Below, one piece after another: positions 26,703 to 37,647 of a stretch of 64,000 nt of DNA. The stretch is from Lamellibrachia satsuma (taxonomy: Eukaryota; Annelida; Polychaeta; Sabellida; Siboglinidae). The position numbers and the translations under genes were made by a program. The stretch covers positions 1,554,617-1,618,616 of the forward strand of contig BSQZ01000070.1 in NCBI GenBank assembly GCA_033239005.1. The letters are read 5' to 3'. Within the stretch, counting starts at the first letter, position 1. The number at the start of each line of letters is the position of its first letter. The notes under the pieces are model-generated. The model saw nothing but the letters and a program-made list of their open reading frames with translations. It made no database searches and was not told where the DNA came from.

Positions 26703-28216
26703 ACTAATGATTGTCGTTTGTGGTTTCGTGTTTCTTTAATTCTTTAATTCTGCATCAACAGTATTTCTCTGAAAATGCATTTAACGAAGCAAGAACTAAA
26801 TAGCGTATTGAATTACACTCAAACGATGGTAATTCTACCCATTATGAGACTTAAACGTTTACTGACGTTATCTGGGCGTTTCCCTTTAAACTAGTTTTGA
26901 CATTTCCGTCACACAATGGTGCGTGTATGACGGAGGGGGGGGGTTTCGTCTAATAACTCAGATTGTTTCCGAATAGGCACGTATGCGTCTTCATTGTTAC
27001 CCTTCAAAGATGCGTCGACTCATTGCCCATTTCACGGGGCGTTGACGTCTCGTTAAATGAAATCAGATAACAATGCTTGACTTTGATGATAGGGTTTAGG
27101 TAAAAGAAAAACGACAACGACGTCAAGTGTTCTTCTTAGAGCCGTTAATGATGCCGATGTCACAGCGAAACACCTCAACCGAGAACAAACAGTCAACTTT
27201 AATAGCAGTGCATGCGTCGTAAGAGTTGGGTTCGTTAGCCTTGGACACACAAATGCAACGGTAAATCGTCGCAACTTTGCAGTCAGGCTATGTTTACTCT
27301 ATAATCATGGGCTGCTAACAGACACACTCTTATTTTAGAAATACGACGGCAAACGGGGACACGTCTCTATTTAGAGAAGAAGAAAGGGTCGTTTGTTCAC
27401 TATCATATCAGCCTGTGGAATCGGGATGTGAATAAATCACCTCCGGTCATATCTCTCAGACGTACTCCCCCGCCATGACATGTCCTCTCGAGAACACAAC
27501 TTCCACGATTTTGTATAGTTCTTCTATTATGATGAAGAAACGATTTTATTGTAATCCCAACTATTAAAATGTATTACTCAAGGTTTCGCCTACCGTCGGT
27601 AAGAATTCTGTTCCCGATAAAAGTTACCGACCGTAGCCAATACGTTAAGTAGGTAACTCTCAATAGTTGTGATTATAAAAATTGTATCTTCATTATTATT
27701 TACCAGCTTCGCGAACATTTTCACGAATTCTTGTATTTTTATAACGTATATCATGTGACCAATTTTAAAGACACGAAACGTCGACAATGTTATCCTCTGA
27801 CATTTATGTCACCTTCAGTGCATAACTGATAGTTACGCGGCTGACAGGTAAATTCGAGACACACTATCGAAGCTTTCCGCGCTGCTGGGGTTACGTCGCG
27901 AGCCGGAAGTTGCAGAAATTACAATGCTAAGTCCAGGAACACCGGATAACAGTCGAACAATCAATCCACACGAGCACGACACTGTACGTGATGGATCGAT
28001 GATAAATTCTAGTCACCGTTAATTCCACCATTGATCGTTCCTTGGTTGAGAAGGCTTCGTTTCGTGTCGTATGAAACCGGAAGGCAGTAAATCAACATAG
28101 CGTTGCAATTCGTGGAGAATAATTATTGGGCTGTATCTTACAAGGCCGCAGTCGTCCTAGATCGTTGATAATGTATCGTGGCATGTTGTCGACGAACAGC
28201 ATCCTGCTTGCGTGCA
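26703..28216. other. Intergenic, no gene seen
   Basis: No supported gene. A run of ten G lies near 26936-26945. Confidence 0.5.
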
Positions 28217-28588
28217 CGGGCGGGCGGGCGGGCGGGCGGGCGGGCGGGCGGGCGGGCGGGCGGGCGGGCGGGCGGGCGGGCGGGCGGGCGGGCGGGCGGG
28301 CGGGCGGGCGGGCGGGCGGGCGGGCGGGCGGGCGGGCGGGCGGGCGGGCGGGCGGGCGGGCGGGCGGGCGGGCGGGCGGGCGGGCGGGCGGGCGGGCGGG
28401 CGGGCGGGCGGGCGGGCGGGCGGGCGGGCGGGCGGGCGGGCGGGCGGGCGGGCGGGCGGGCGGGCGGGCGGGCGGGCGGGCGGGCGGGCGGGCGGGCGGG
28501 CGGGCGGGCGGGCGGGCGGGCGGGCGGGCGGGCGGGCGGGCGGGCGGGCGGGCGGGCGGGCGGGCGGGCGGGCGGGCGGGCGGGCGGG
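28217..28588. repeat. (CGGG)93, perfect 372-bp GC tetranucleotide array
   Basis: Ninety-three consecutive CGGG units with no interruption. The + strand has a GGG run every 4 bases, which meets the G-quadruplex sequence rule with one-base loops. Open frames (GRAG, PPAR) on both strands are pure repeat translations. Confidence 0.98.
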
Positions 28589-29840
28589 CTGTCATAAATG
28601 TTATATTTCGTTATGTGATGAAAGCTGTTTTGTACTGCGTTTTTAGTTGCGAGCGATTTCAGCTTACATTATTTCTGTATCTTGGAACAGTGCTAAACTT
28701 CGAGTGCTAAAGAACATCGTTGCATAACACTTGTGTATCACGTGATGTCTGTCCGGAATGAAAGCTTATTTATGACTAAGCTTTGAAATGGGCACGTTTG
28801 ATCAAGCTTGGAGACTGGCCATTTGTATAGACAAGTTTGTAAAAAACATAACGACAACAGGTCAAAGTGACCCGCCCTCTCTTTCCCATTCCGCTGCCAT
28901 CTGCTTTGGGGTTTGCTCGAAAACGACAGAATGACTGACACCCCACAAGGTAACCTCAACATTACCATGTGTCATATGCTAAACGGCCAATTTCGGCCCA
29001 CATAAATGACCGATCACAACTAGCGTATCGGACATTCGCGTGTACTTGGAACTAATGAATGCTTTCTTATTGTGGTTAAGAAGACCCCGATCTAAAAGAT
29101 AACTCCCATATGTTCCACGGGGTGACCATTTGCCTGTCCACAATCAAGTTGCACGGTTGTGAACACTAACACTGGTCTACTAAGACGTAAACGTTTCAGG
29201 GTAGTTTTTTGTTAGAAAACAGTTGCTTAATTTCCAAGAAAACCTACATTTCCTTCACACACGACACGCGACTGCCGCGATAAGGCGCATCCTACAACAA
29301 TAAGTTAATTGTTCTCGGCCACACAAATTGTCGTTGTCCTGTGGTCGGTGGTTATCTTGTCACGTCTCTGTTTACTCGAAGCTTCGCTGCAAAGTGGCAA
29401 TACGATACACGTATACCATATCTGGTACAACACCTACTGTTTACAAACTCTCCCACAAATTGGTCAAGTTCGTCACCAACCCATTGGATGACCGGTCCGA
29501 CAGTTATGTTATTATCACGACAGACGTGCGTTTATATATCGACCATTGTTGTTTCACTTGTCACTGGGCGATCTTTATCGTGGTCGACATCTCGTCCACC
29601 CGGTCGACTCGGGCAGACTTCCTGAGACGACAGTGGCAGGAGCGTAGCCGGCTGATGAAATTTCTTACGTATGGCATTGTACCGATTTTTACAATGTTTT
29701 CCTCAAAATGCTTGCTTGTCATGTAAACATTCCTACTTTTGTCCTTGATTAGTCAAGTTTCCATCCTGGCTATATGGCAATAAATTAATAAAATATATAA
29801 TTAATACTGATTTTATATGATAGAATTGTATGTAAATAAC
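28589..29840. other. Intergenic, possible glycosyltransferase remnant near 29.5 kb
   Basis: No supported gene. One plus frame at about 29515-29724 contains a hydrophobic strand, then SS and R-A-D-F-L-R-R-Q-W. This loosely resembles the R--aIR-tW signature of beta-1,3-galactosyltransferases (GT31). It is too weak to annotate as a gene. Confidence 0.3.
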
Positions 29841-30308
29841 AGGTGTAGGTAATCATGAACCTCCATGTCCCACGATCACAGGTGTAGGTAATCATGAACC
29901 TCCACGTCCCACAATCACAGGTGTAGGTAATCATGAACCTCCATGTCCCCCGATCACAGGTGTAGGTAATCATGAACCTCCACGTCCCACAATCACAGGT
30001 GTAGGTAATCATGAACCTCCATGTCCCACGATCACAGGTGTAGGTAACCATGAACCTCCACGTCCCACAATCACAGGTGTAGGTAATCATGAACCTCCAC
30101 GTCCCACGATCACAGGTGTAGGTAATCATGAACCTCCATGTCCCACGATCACAGGTGTAGGTAATCATGAACCTCCACGTCCCACGATCACAGGTGTAGG
30201 TAATCATGAACCTCCATGTCCCACGATCACAGGTGTAGGTAATCATGAACCTCCATGTCCCACGATCACAGGTGTAGGTAATCATGAACCTCCACGTCCC
30301 CCTATCAC
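29841..30308. repeat. 39-bp minisatellite, twelve copies
   Basis: Exact 39-bp period from 29841 to 30308. Unit begins AGGTGTAGGTAATCATGAAC. Alternating variants (CCATGTCC/CCACGTCC, CGATCAC/CAATCAC) suggest higher-order copying. Because 39 is divisible by three, the minus strand stays open and reads a 13-residue repeat (ITYTCDRGTWRFM). Confidence 0.98.
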
Positions 30309-32060
30309 ATGTGATGTAACAGTCTCTCTGTGCTCTTTATCTTGCAACATAAATCGTTTAACAAAATCGTTATTTTCTTGGTATAGGGGTTCCGGTCGCA
30401 TGGGGGCAAATTATAAGACTTAGTAAGTAAATTAGATGGCTCAAGGCAACATCAACAAGTTCTATGATAAAATATGCCAAATAATCAGCCACAATGGAAG
30501 TAATATCAAGTGATATGTGCAGTATAAATGTAGATAACCTATGGAGAAACGTATCACATACTGAATCAAAGCGATACATCTATCTGATCAAGTTTGATTG
30601 AATGAGTGGGCGAGGTGAGTCCGTACAAAGGCACAGACTGTTGCAATTCGTGACCGAATTATAACGGTGCCATTCGTATTCGAACAATGTCACTGTGTGG
30701 CGCGCACTGCCTGCACCGCTGTGCTAAAGAAATAAATGTGTTCTTGTAAGGATGGTAATTGCCTTAGTTTCAACAGCCTACTGGGTGGTTAATTCACAAT
30801 TGACAAAACTGTTCAGTGCAACTGTAAGTAACTTGAGTGGCAATTGACGTGGTATCATACGTTAACAGAAAATCACGTCCTACTAAGCACATTGAAAGAT
30901 TACGATTTGAATAAAAATGTGGTTGCTCGACGGTGACTATTTGAAAATTTTATTTGGACAATGAAGCGAACTCATTGACACGTTCACTAAGCGGACAAAC
31001 GGGCCTGTGATATCGAGTGTGTTTGGCTGTTTGAAGATTGTAGGCTGGAGCCAGTGTGGTATTAATGTGAGGTGATAAGCAAACTATCAAGTGTCTTTGT
31101 TTGTTGCGCCTCTGGCACAGGATACCCCAGAGAGCCAGAGAACCCCTGATAGCGGGGTATTTTCATAATTGCACCTCCTCGTCCGTTCCCTCCGGTATAT
31201 TTAATCGAATGTCAACGCTTTGTCAAACTCGAATTTTCTCATAGTAAAATAATTATGGTCTTGAATTCAAGCTTTCTCGTTGTGTAGGATGTGTGGACGT
31301 ATGAATGTGTCTGCTTTGGACAACCAAACGACAGTGCTGGTTCTAATTGTTATTGCACGTCAATGTGTGAATGTGTCTATGCAGTTGTACACATGAAGGG
31401 CATGTTCCCTGTACACTGAATAATTGTTTTCATCTAATCTATCAAAGCTACCATATCAGTGGAAAAAACATCATTGAGCCACGAGTCCATGAACCATTTG
31501 TCCGGTCACGAAATGTTGTGGATTGTGTAAAAGGGTATAAGCAAAAGTAAAAAATGTATGTGGATGTTATAAAATGTTTCATTAGTCGGTGCGTAGGTCG
31601 AAGCGCAAACAAGATTAACACGTTAGAAAATAGTATATCTGCTAAGAAGCGGCCACGTGTAGTGTACAGTCTAAATGGCACTTATTCGTGGTGGTGGATG
31701 GTCCCCGAAATGCGTATATGAAGATATTTATGCATTGGTTTTTGTATAATAGCCATATGGAATTTGGGTTATTAATATGTTGTGTAATTATTGAGGTGCT
31801 CTGATTTCACCCCCGACATATATTCTTATGGTAATAACTTGAGAAACTTCAATATAATACATTGACATTATCACTTACTGAGATATCGAAAACACCAGGA
31901 TCTCCAAGATATTACGATCCATCTTCATCTTCTGTTTTCACTTAGGGGAATACCTTGAGATTTAACGACATATAACGGTTTCATTGCAAGTTACCTTCTT
32001 CTAGTGCTGTATATAGAGAAATTAGGATACGTGTCTTCTTCTTCTTAACAACTTTCATAG
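30309..32060. other. Intergenic, no gene seen
   Basis: Nothing recognised beyond a small ATACCCC ... GGGGTAT inverted repeat at about 31122-31161. Confidence 0.5.
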
Positions 32061-32530
32061 TCTGTCATCGCCCCTTCCGATGATGTCTTGAGAGTCACCG
32101 ACAACCAGTATCTGAATATCGTTGGGTGATGTCTTGAGACACATCGACCACTATCTACTGGAATGATATCTCTGGAGTCATCGTCCCCTAGGCTGATGCT
32201 TGAGTTATCGACTACCAGTATTTATGTATCGTTGGGTGATGTCCTGGGAGATATCGATCAATACCTACTGGGGTTATGTCTCTGGAGTCATCGTCCCCTA
32301 GGCTGATGCTTGAGTTATCGACTACCAGTATTTATGTATCGTTGGGTGATGTTCTGGGAGATATCGATCAATACCTACTGGGGTGATGTCTCTGGAGTCA
32401 TCGTCCCTTAGATTGATGCTTGAGAGTCATCGACCAGCAATATCTCAATATATCTGGGTGCTGTCCTGAGAGATATCGCCCACTATTTGTTAAGGTGATG
32501 TATCGGAAGTCATCATCCCTTAGGATAATA
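32061..32530. repeat. ~110-bp degenerate tandem repeat, about four copies
   Basis: Copies start near 32067, 32178, 32288 and 32398, each opening with TCATCGTCCC-like sequence and containing ATCGTTGGGTGATGTC. The two central copies are nearly identical and the outer ones are diverged. Confidence 0.9.
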
Positions 32531-32613
32531 TTTTGAGGGTTTTGAGGTACCAAGACATCATCGTCCCCCGTCATGTCGTAGGATAATATCTTGAACGACA
32601 GGGATTCGTCGTT

Positions 32614-32790
32614 GTCATCGTCTTGAGATACTATGACGTCAACATTATGTATTGAGATACTATGACGTCAACGTTATGTCTTGAGATACTATGACGTCAA
32701 CGTTATGTCTTGAGATACTATGACGTCAACGTTATGTCTTGAGATACTATGACATCAACGTTATGTCTTGAGATACTACGACGTCACGTA
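32614..32790. repeat. 29-bp tandem repeat carrying CRE octamers
   Basis: Six copies of a 29-bp unit around GAGATACTATGACGTCAACG. The palindrome TGACGTCA is perfect at 32634, 32663, 32692 and 32721. The fifth and sixth copies have TGACATCA (32750) and CGACGTCA (32779). It shares GTCTTGAGA words with the adjacent 110-bp array and may be derived from it. Confidence 0.95.
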
Positions 32791-33612
32791 TACCGTTATC
32801 TCTTACGTTGTTGTGTTGAGAGACAAAGACACCATCGCCCACCATCACCTCATAGGCTGAAAGAGTTGGACGTTATCGTCTGTCATAGTCTCTTAGGGTG
32901 GTATCTTCATATACTAGGATATCATCAAGTCTTATCGTATCTTAATATTTATGCGGAATATGTCACTCATCGTTACGTGCAGAGTAGGTAGTAATTGTAC
33001 AGCGTTGTCTTGATTGCCTGACAACATTGTACGCAATTACAATAAAAATCGTGGATGTTGCTTTAATCACGCAACTTCCTCAGAAAAAAGGGTTTGTGGA
33101 ATGTTTTGGCAGCTCGTAAAAATGGTGAGGTATAGATTTTACAAATAATGGTCCAGGATACGTTTCAATTGCTTCAGTTTATATATCTTGATCTCTTTGT
33201 ATGGTATATTGTGAATAGTTTGTAGAACCATCCGATTTACCTGTCCTATTTTCTGAATAAACGTCGGTTTATCTATTAGAATCTCTGTGTACAATGCGGA
33301 TGTGTTTTTGTCCGCCTTGTAAAAATATAATAGTTGCAGTAGAACCTTTTCTTGTCCGACTAACAAGCAAGCGTGGAAGTCATAAATTAACCAGTAACGA
33401 TTGCATTGAACAGAATCTTTCCCATTGAAGACAAAACAAACATGGCTGACAGCGTCAACTAATCTTCGCTGTCATCAGCTACAGTTAGTTACGCTTACGG
33501 GTGTCCGGGTGGCTCTTTAACATCAATATGCTAAGGGGCTTTCACAAGTGTCGACATTTACCTGAAAACGAGAAACGATATCGGAGTAACAATGCTATGA
33601 CACACTGCATAT
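32791..33612. other. Intergenic, no gene seen
   Basis: Nothing recognised. Confidence 0.5.
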
Positions 33613-33836
33613 ATGTGTGTGTGTGTGTGTGTGCGTGCGTGCGTGTGTGCGTGTGTGCGTGTGTGCGTGTGTGCGTGTGCGCGTGTGCGCGTGTGCGCGT
33701 GTGCGCGTGCGTGCGTGCGTGCGTGTGTGCGTGTGTGCGTGTGTGCGTGTGTGCGTGTGTGCGTGTGTGCGTGTGTGCGTGTGTGCGTGTGTGCGTGTGT
33801 GCGTGTGTGCGTGTGTGCGTGTGTGTGTGTGTGTGT
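33613..33836. repeat. (GTGTGC)n/(GTGCGC)n/(TG)n compound microsatellite
   Basis: Long run of GTGTGTGC octamers with GTGCGC variants in the centre and TG at both ends. The [12 protein letters not shown] frames are artefacts. Confidence 0.97.
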
Positions 33837-35937
33837 TGGATTATTTTAGAGGAGTCTCAAAGTACTGCCTCTTGTACCCACAATGTAGTTCTGTGAAATG
33901 ACGTCATTAGTATCATAAATGGATTAATGTGCTTCGCTACGATTATTTTGAGCTGCAATTCCAAACTAGCGTAGATTCCGATATTTCTTCGTGAATGTCA
34001 CTGGTCAAAGTGAATGCTTCTTCGTTGTTTGTATCGCACTGTTACATTATTTTGAAGACGTCCAAGTGAACACAACGTTCTTTTACAGTACACAGTTCGT
34101 TCGTCCAACGCTTGCGAGCTCTCTAGAGATGTAAAGGGACCCATGTTCAAAAGTTAGGAGCACAACACGGAAAAGAATCTGCGTTGGTAGACGAGATGAC
34201 TTTTAACGAGAAAAGAATCCTACGTCATATGAATGATAACATCGCTGTATAAGCGGACCTGACCCGGTGACGCTGCATTATGGCGAGTCTAAATCGAGCG
34301 TCTGCTTCGCACCAGTCCAACTGGTTTGTCTGGTGTCGAAATAGCAAATGTATGAATCAAATTAATGTTCTACCATTGACTTATAAGGACGCCGGTGTAT
34401 AGCGGAAGTTTAAAGTCAGTCACGGGGTAATAGGTGTACCCGACAACGTGGTCTGTCATGCGTGGTCAGAAGCAGCAACTTGGGCGGTGACCTGGTTAAT
34501 CGTATGACGGTTACGGATTAAGTTATTATTACTGAATTCAATAAGTGAAGTTAGTTCTTGTGGCGCACAGCAATATTGGCCAATCATTTAAGTCGTGTGG
34601 CTCGTGACCGGTTTTGTCTTTCGAAAAAAAACAATAATCCGTTTCTCTACCAACTCTCACGTTACGTGTACTGACTATTGTCAATATAACATCGATATTC
34701 TTTGTCCGACTTCCAGTTGTCCAGAAATCCAATTGTTCGTTGTTCCTCTGTTCCGTGTCCAATTGTCCACAGGTCTCGATGTCTGGTATGTGTTTGGTTT
34801 ATTTGTACAGATGCCAAAGGTGTCCAGTTGAATTCATCCGCAGTGCATATATGACGTGTCAATTTCAACGATAGCATACTGCGTCACACAGATACGTGCG
34901 CATAACTTACAATAAAGCGCATTGCTAAAAGATATGATCCGTATAATTCGTGACCTTCTAACTAAATAAAGCGATGTTCTAATGTGTTAAGACATGACCG
35001 CATTAATATTGTCACGTACTTACTAAGTTAATGGACTTAAACATACGACCTGCACTGTCTGTTTCCCAACCCTTGAGACAGGCTCATTACTCAGTACTAA
35101 GTAACTATAGAACTACGGTGTGTACTGCTATGTTACTGCGGTTTAGATTTCGATGGCGCGCTTGGCCTTCACTCGTGCGTAACATAACACTTAGTGACGT
35201 AACAACGGAATGCTGCTCAAGCCGTTTTACGACTTCACATCCGGAATTGATTGAATTTCAGTAACAGTGGAATCTTTGTCCTAGCCGCTGGGCCAATATA
35301 TCGTCCGCACCACACGAATCACAGCTGATTTCTTTACTGGTTCGATTCCTCTCACGATGAGGCGAAACAGCAATACGTAGAATTATATACTTTGCAAGTG
35401 GCTATTCGGTGATTGGTGTTGTAAAGGGAGATCACGGAACACGTTAGAAACTACACAATGATTAGTGGAAAGCGTATGAACGTCACATCAGTGAGAAATA
35501 TGTCATTTAATGACAAGACAATGTAAAGTATACTACTGGGTGTCATAGCTTAGAGATTTTGAAGAAACATAGCATTTGTGTGGTAAGTAAGTCGAAAAAG
35601 TAGAACATTAAACAACTGTCATGACTGTTTTGTACTGTTTCTTGTTGATCTGTCATTGGTTTGATAGTATTGGTTATAAATTAGCCACTCTAAATAATAA
35701 CAAATGGAATCATAATAAATGTAATTACGAATGACTCCAACGTTGTCGTTATAGCAATTGCGCAGGTCAATGCGTGTTTTCCCGCCGAACATTACCGCAT
35801 AACGCATATGAGTTTTGCTCGAACTTGTCTTGAAGTTATTAAGCAATCAGCGTACATAGAATATAACCAATCTAGTCTAATCTTAGCGTTGTCTTCGGGT
35901 GAACGTTTCATGGATATAGCAGACGTGAAAATAGTTG
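33837..35937. other. Intergenic, no gene seen
   Basis: No supported gene. A GGTTCGATTCC word at 35339 resembles a tRNA T-loop, but no cloverleaf was found around it. Confidence 0.5.
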
Positions 35938-35998
35938 CACACACACACGCACATGCACACGCACACGCACACGCACACGCACACGCACACGCACACGC

Positions 35999-36031
<33 letters not shown>
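35938..36031. repeat. (GCACAC)n/(CA)n microsatellite
   Basis: Alternating GCACAC hexamers turning into pure CA. Confidence 0.97.
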
Positions 36032-36289
36032 TTTCTCTGCTGGGTATAACATTACAAGACTTCAGAAGGATAATTAGATTTAGAGAAAGTTAGTTTGAAA
36101 AAATATATTTAAACTTCCTTTTATTTCCAATGTGTTAAACAAATCGGCAGGTGGTACCCAATTTCATAAACCAACGCCGTGGATAGTATAGTATAGTAAC
36201 GTCGCCCCGATGCATCCATGCCCATACCGGAATAGTCCGTAGCAGGAAACGTAAATATTATGTTCCATCCGCCGAAAACGCCGGCTTCA

Positions 36290-36655
36290 TTCAAGTGTAG
36301 TCCGCGTTTGCGTCTGTCGATCAACAAAGCGGGCGCTGCTCAACGCGGCAATGACGACTCGTGTGCGAACGCGACCGTGTGCAGCCGGGCGTGACGACGA
36401 TCCGCACATTCACAAATCACCGGTGACTTTCGAGGCGGTCACGTGACATAGGAGCCGGTCGTCGACGTAAAGCATCTGCCAGCGACGGGCGCCGGCCAGA
36501 GGACGCAGTGTCGCCATCAAAGCGAACGGTCTCGCAGTAGGACTCAGACGCACGGTATCACCTCCGCCGCCGACCGGCAAGTCAACCGGAACCGACAAGA
36601 AAGAGCAGTCGACGCAGCGCTCGGCCGTACCGTTGCACGGCTGTTACGGATTACC
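36290..36655 (+). promoter_or_regulatory. CpG-dense region, probable promoter of the LRP-like gene
   Basis: The sequence here is visibly rich in CG dinucleotides compared with AT-rich flanks, and ends about 65 bases before the ATG of the signal-peptide exon. An AT-rich TAATATATG-type stretch follows at about 36676-36690. The transcription start is not determinable from sequence. The assignment is inferred from position and composition. Confidence 0.5.
36438..36447. promoter_or_regulatory. GTCACGTGAC palindromic E-box (CLEAR-type)
   Basis: A perfect 10-bp palindrome around CACGTG inside the CpG-dense region, 274 bases upstream of the ATG. It equals the consensus of the CLEAR element bound in vertebrates by MiT/TFE factors that regulate lysosomal and endocytic genes. 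Whether it is used here is inference. Confidence 0.4.
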
Positions 36656-36720
36656 ATATAGGCACACTCCGGCAGTAATATATGTTTTATTATTTTGTTC
36701 GCGTCACCAAATCGACGAAG

Positions 36721-36784
36721 ATGCGTTATAATTACACTGGAATACTACTTCTGTTCGCCTGCGTCTTGTCGCTGTTTGCTTCGG
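36721..36784 (+). CDS. LRP-like gene exon 1 (start codon and signal peptide)
   Basis: ATG with A at -3 begins a 21-codon exon reading MRYNYTG followed by the hydrophobic core ILLLFACVLSLFA and then SG. This is a textbook secretory signal peptide, with cleavage expected around residues 20-22. The exon ends in a strong donor (G|GTGAGT), leaving one base of a codon. That single G completes a Glu codon with the AA that starts exon 2 at 55542, so the join is in frame. It would place the propeller immediately after the signal peptide, as in LRP5/6-type receptors. The intervening intron is about 18.8 kb. The link to exon 2 is inferred from phase, strand, a promoter-like context and the absence of any other candidate between. 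It could instead start an unrelated gene. Confidence 0.65.
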
Positions 36785-37362
36785 GTGAGTACTACAGTCG
36801 TGTGGTTGGGGAGATGGCGTGCGACGTCGCGCCGTAGAAAGGCGCGGCGTCTGTTGTTTGTTTACAAATAAGGGGCTGTGTTACGTCTTGCCGAGTGTTA
36901 CTCTCAACAGGGGCTTTGTGTTCTAGCTCACCAGACGCGGTCGTTTGTTTTTTCTGTTCATTATGTCGGCACGACAAGAGTCGGCGACAAACAGACGCCC
37001 ATGCAGGTGTCGTGCACGTGTATAGCGCGCGGCCGGTGTGGATTACACAGTGCTGTGAGTTATAGGCATGGCGTATGCGGTATGTATAGATGATAGTCTC
37101 GCAACGTGTGCAAGCGTGTCGCTCGGTCTACGCCAACCACAGCTATTGCTCATCGTTAAACTCTTGTTATTGCCGGCAGCAATGAAATCCAGACAATACA
37201 GCATATTTGTAATAGACAAACAGATTTGTCCTGCGACAGTATCAGAATGTCACTGTTTCGCCACGCCTACTATTACATCCAAAGAAGCAGACGGTGGTAG
37301 AAAACGGCGACAAGTAAAAAAATAACATAAGAGGATAGCCCAGAACAATGAAGCACAACATA

Positions 37363-37457
37363 ATGTGTGTGTTTGTGTGTGTTTGTGTGCTTGTTTGTGT
37401 GTGTGTGTGTGTGTGTTGTGTGTGTGTGTGTGTGTGCGTGTGTGCGTGTGTGCGAGT

Positions 37458-37552
<95 letters not shown>

Positions 37553-37586
37553 CGTGCGTTCAGTGAACGAATCAGTCAGTCATATT

Positions 37587-37644
<58 letters not shown>
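37363..37644. repeat. (TG)n then (TA)n microsatellites
   Basis: TG-rich run 37363-37551 with TGCG and TGTT breaks on its left side, a 38-base unique spacer, then TA at about 37590-37644. Confidence 0.97.

Positions 37645-37647
<3 letters not shown>

Noticed and set aside
28092..28710. GGRA / PPAR repeat proteins up to 194 codons
   Set aside because: All residues outside the short flanks come from the CGGG array, which has no stop in any frame.
35270..35370. Possible tRNA or tRNA-derived SINE around GGTTCGATTCC
   Set aside because: No matching A-box, acceptor stem or anticodon arm could be placed upstream.
36410..36598. 62-codon minus frame in the CpG-dense region
   Set aside because: GC-rich sequence opens frames by chance; there is no motif.
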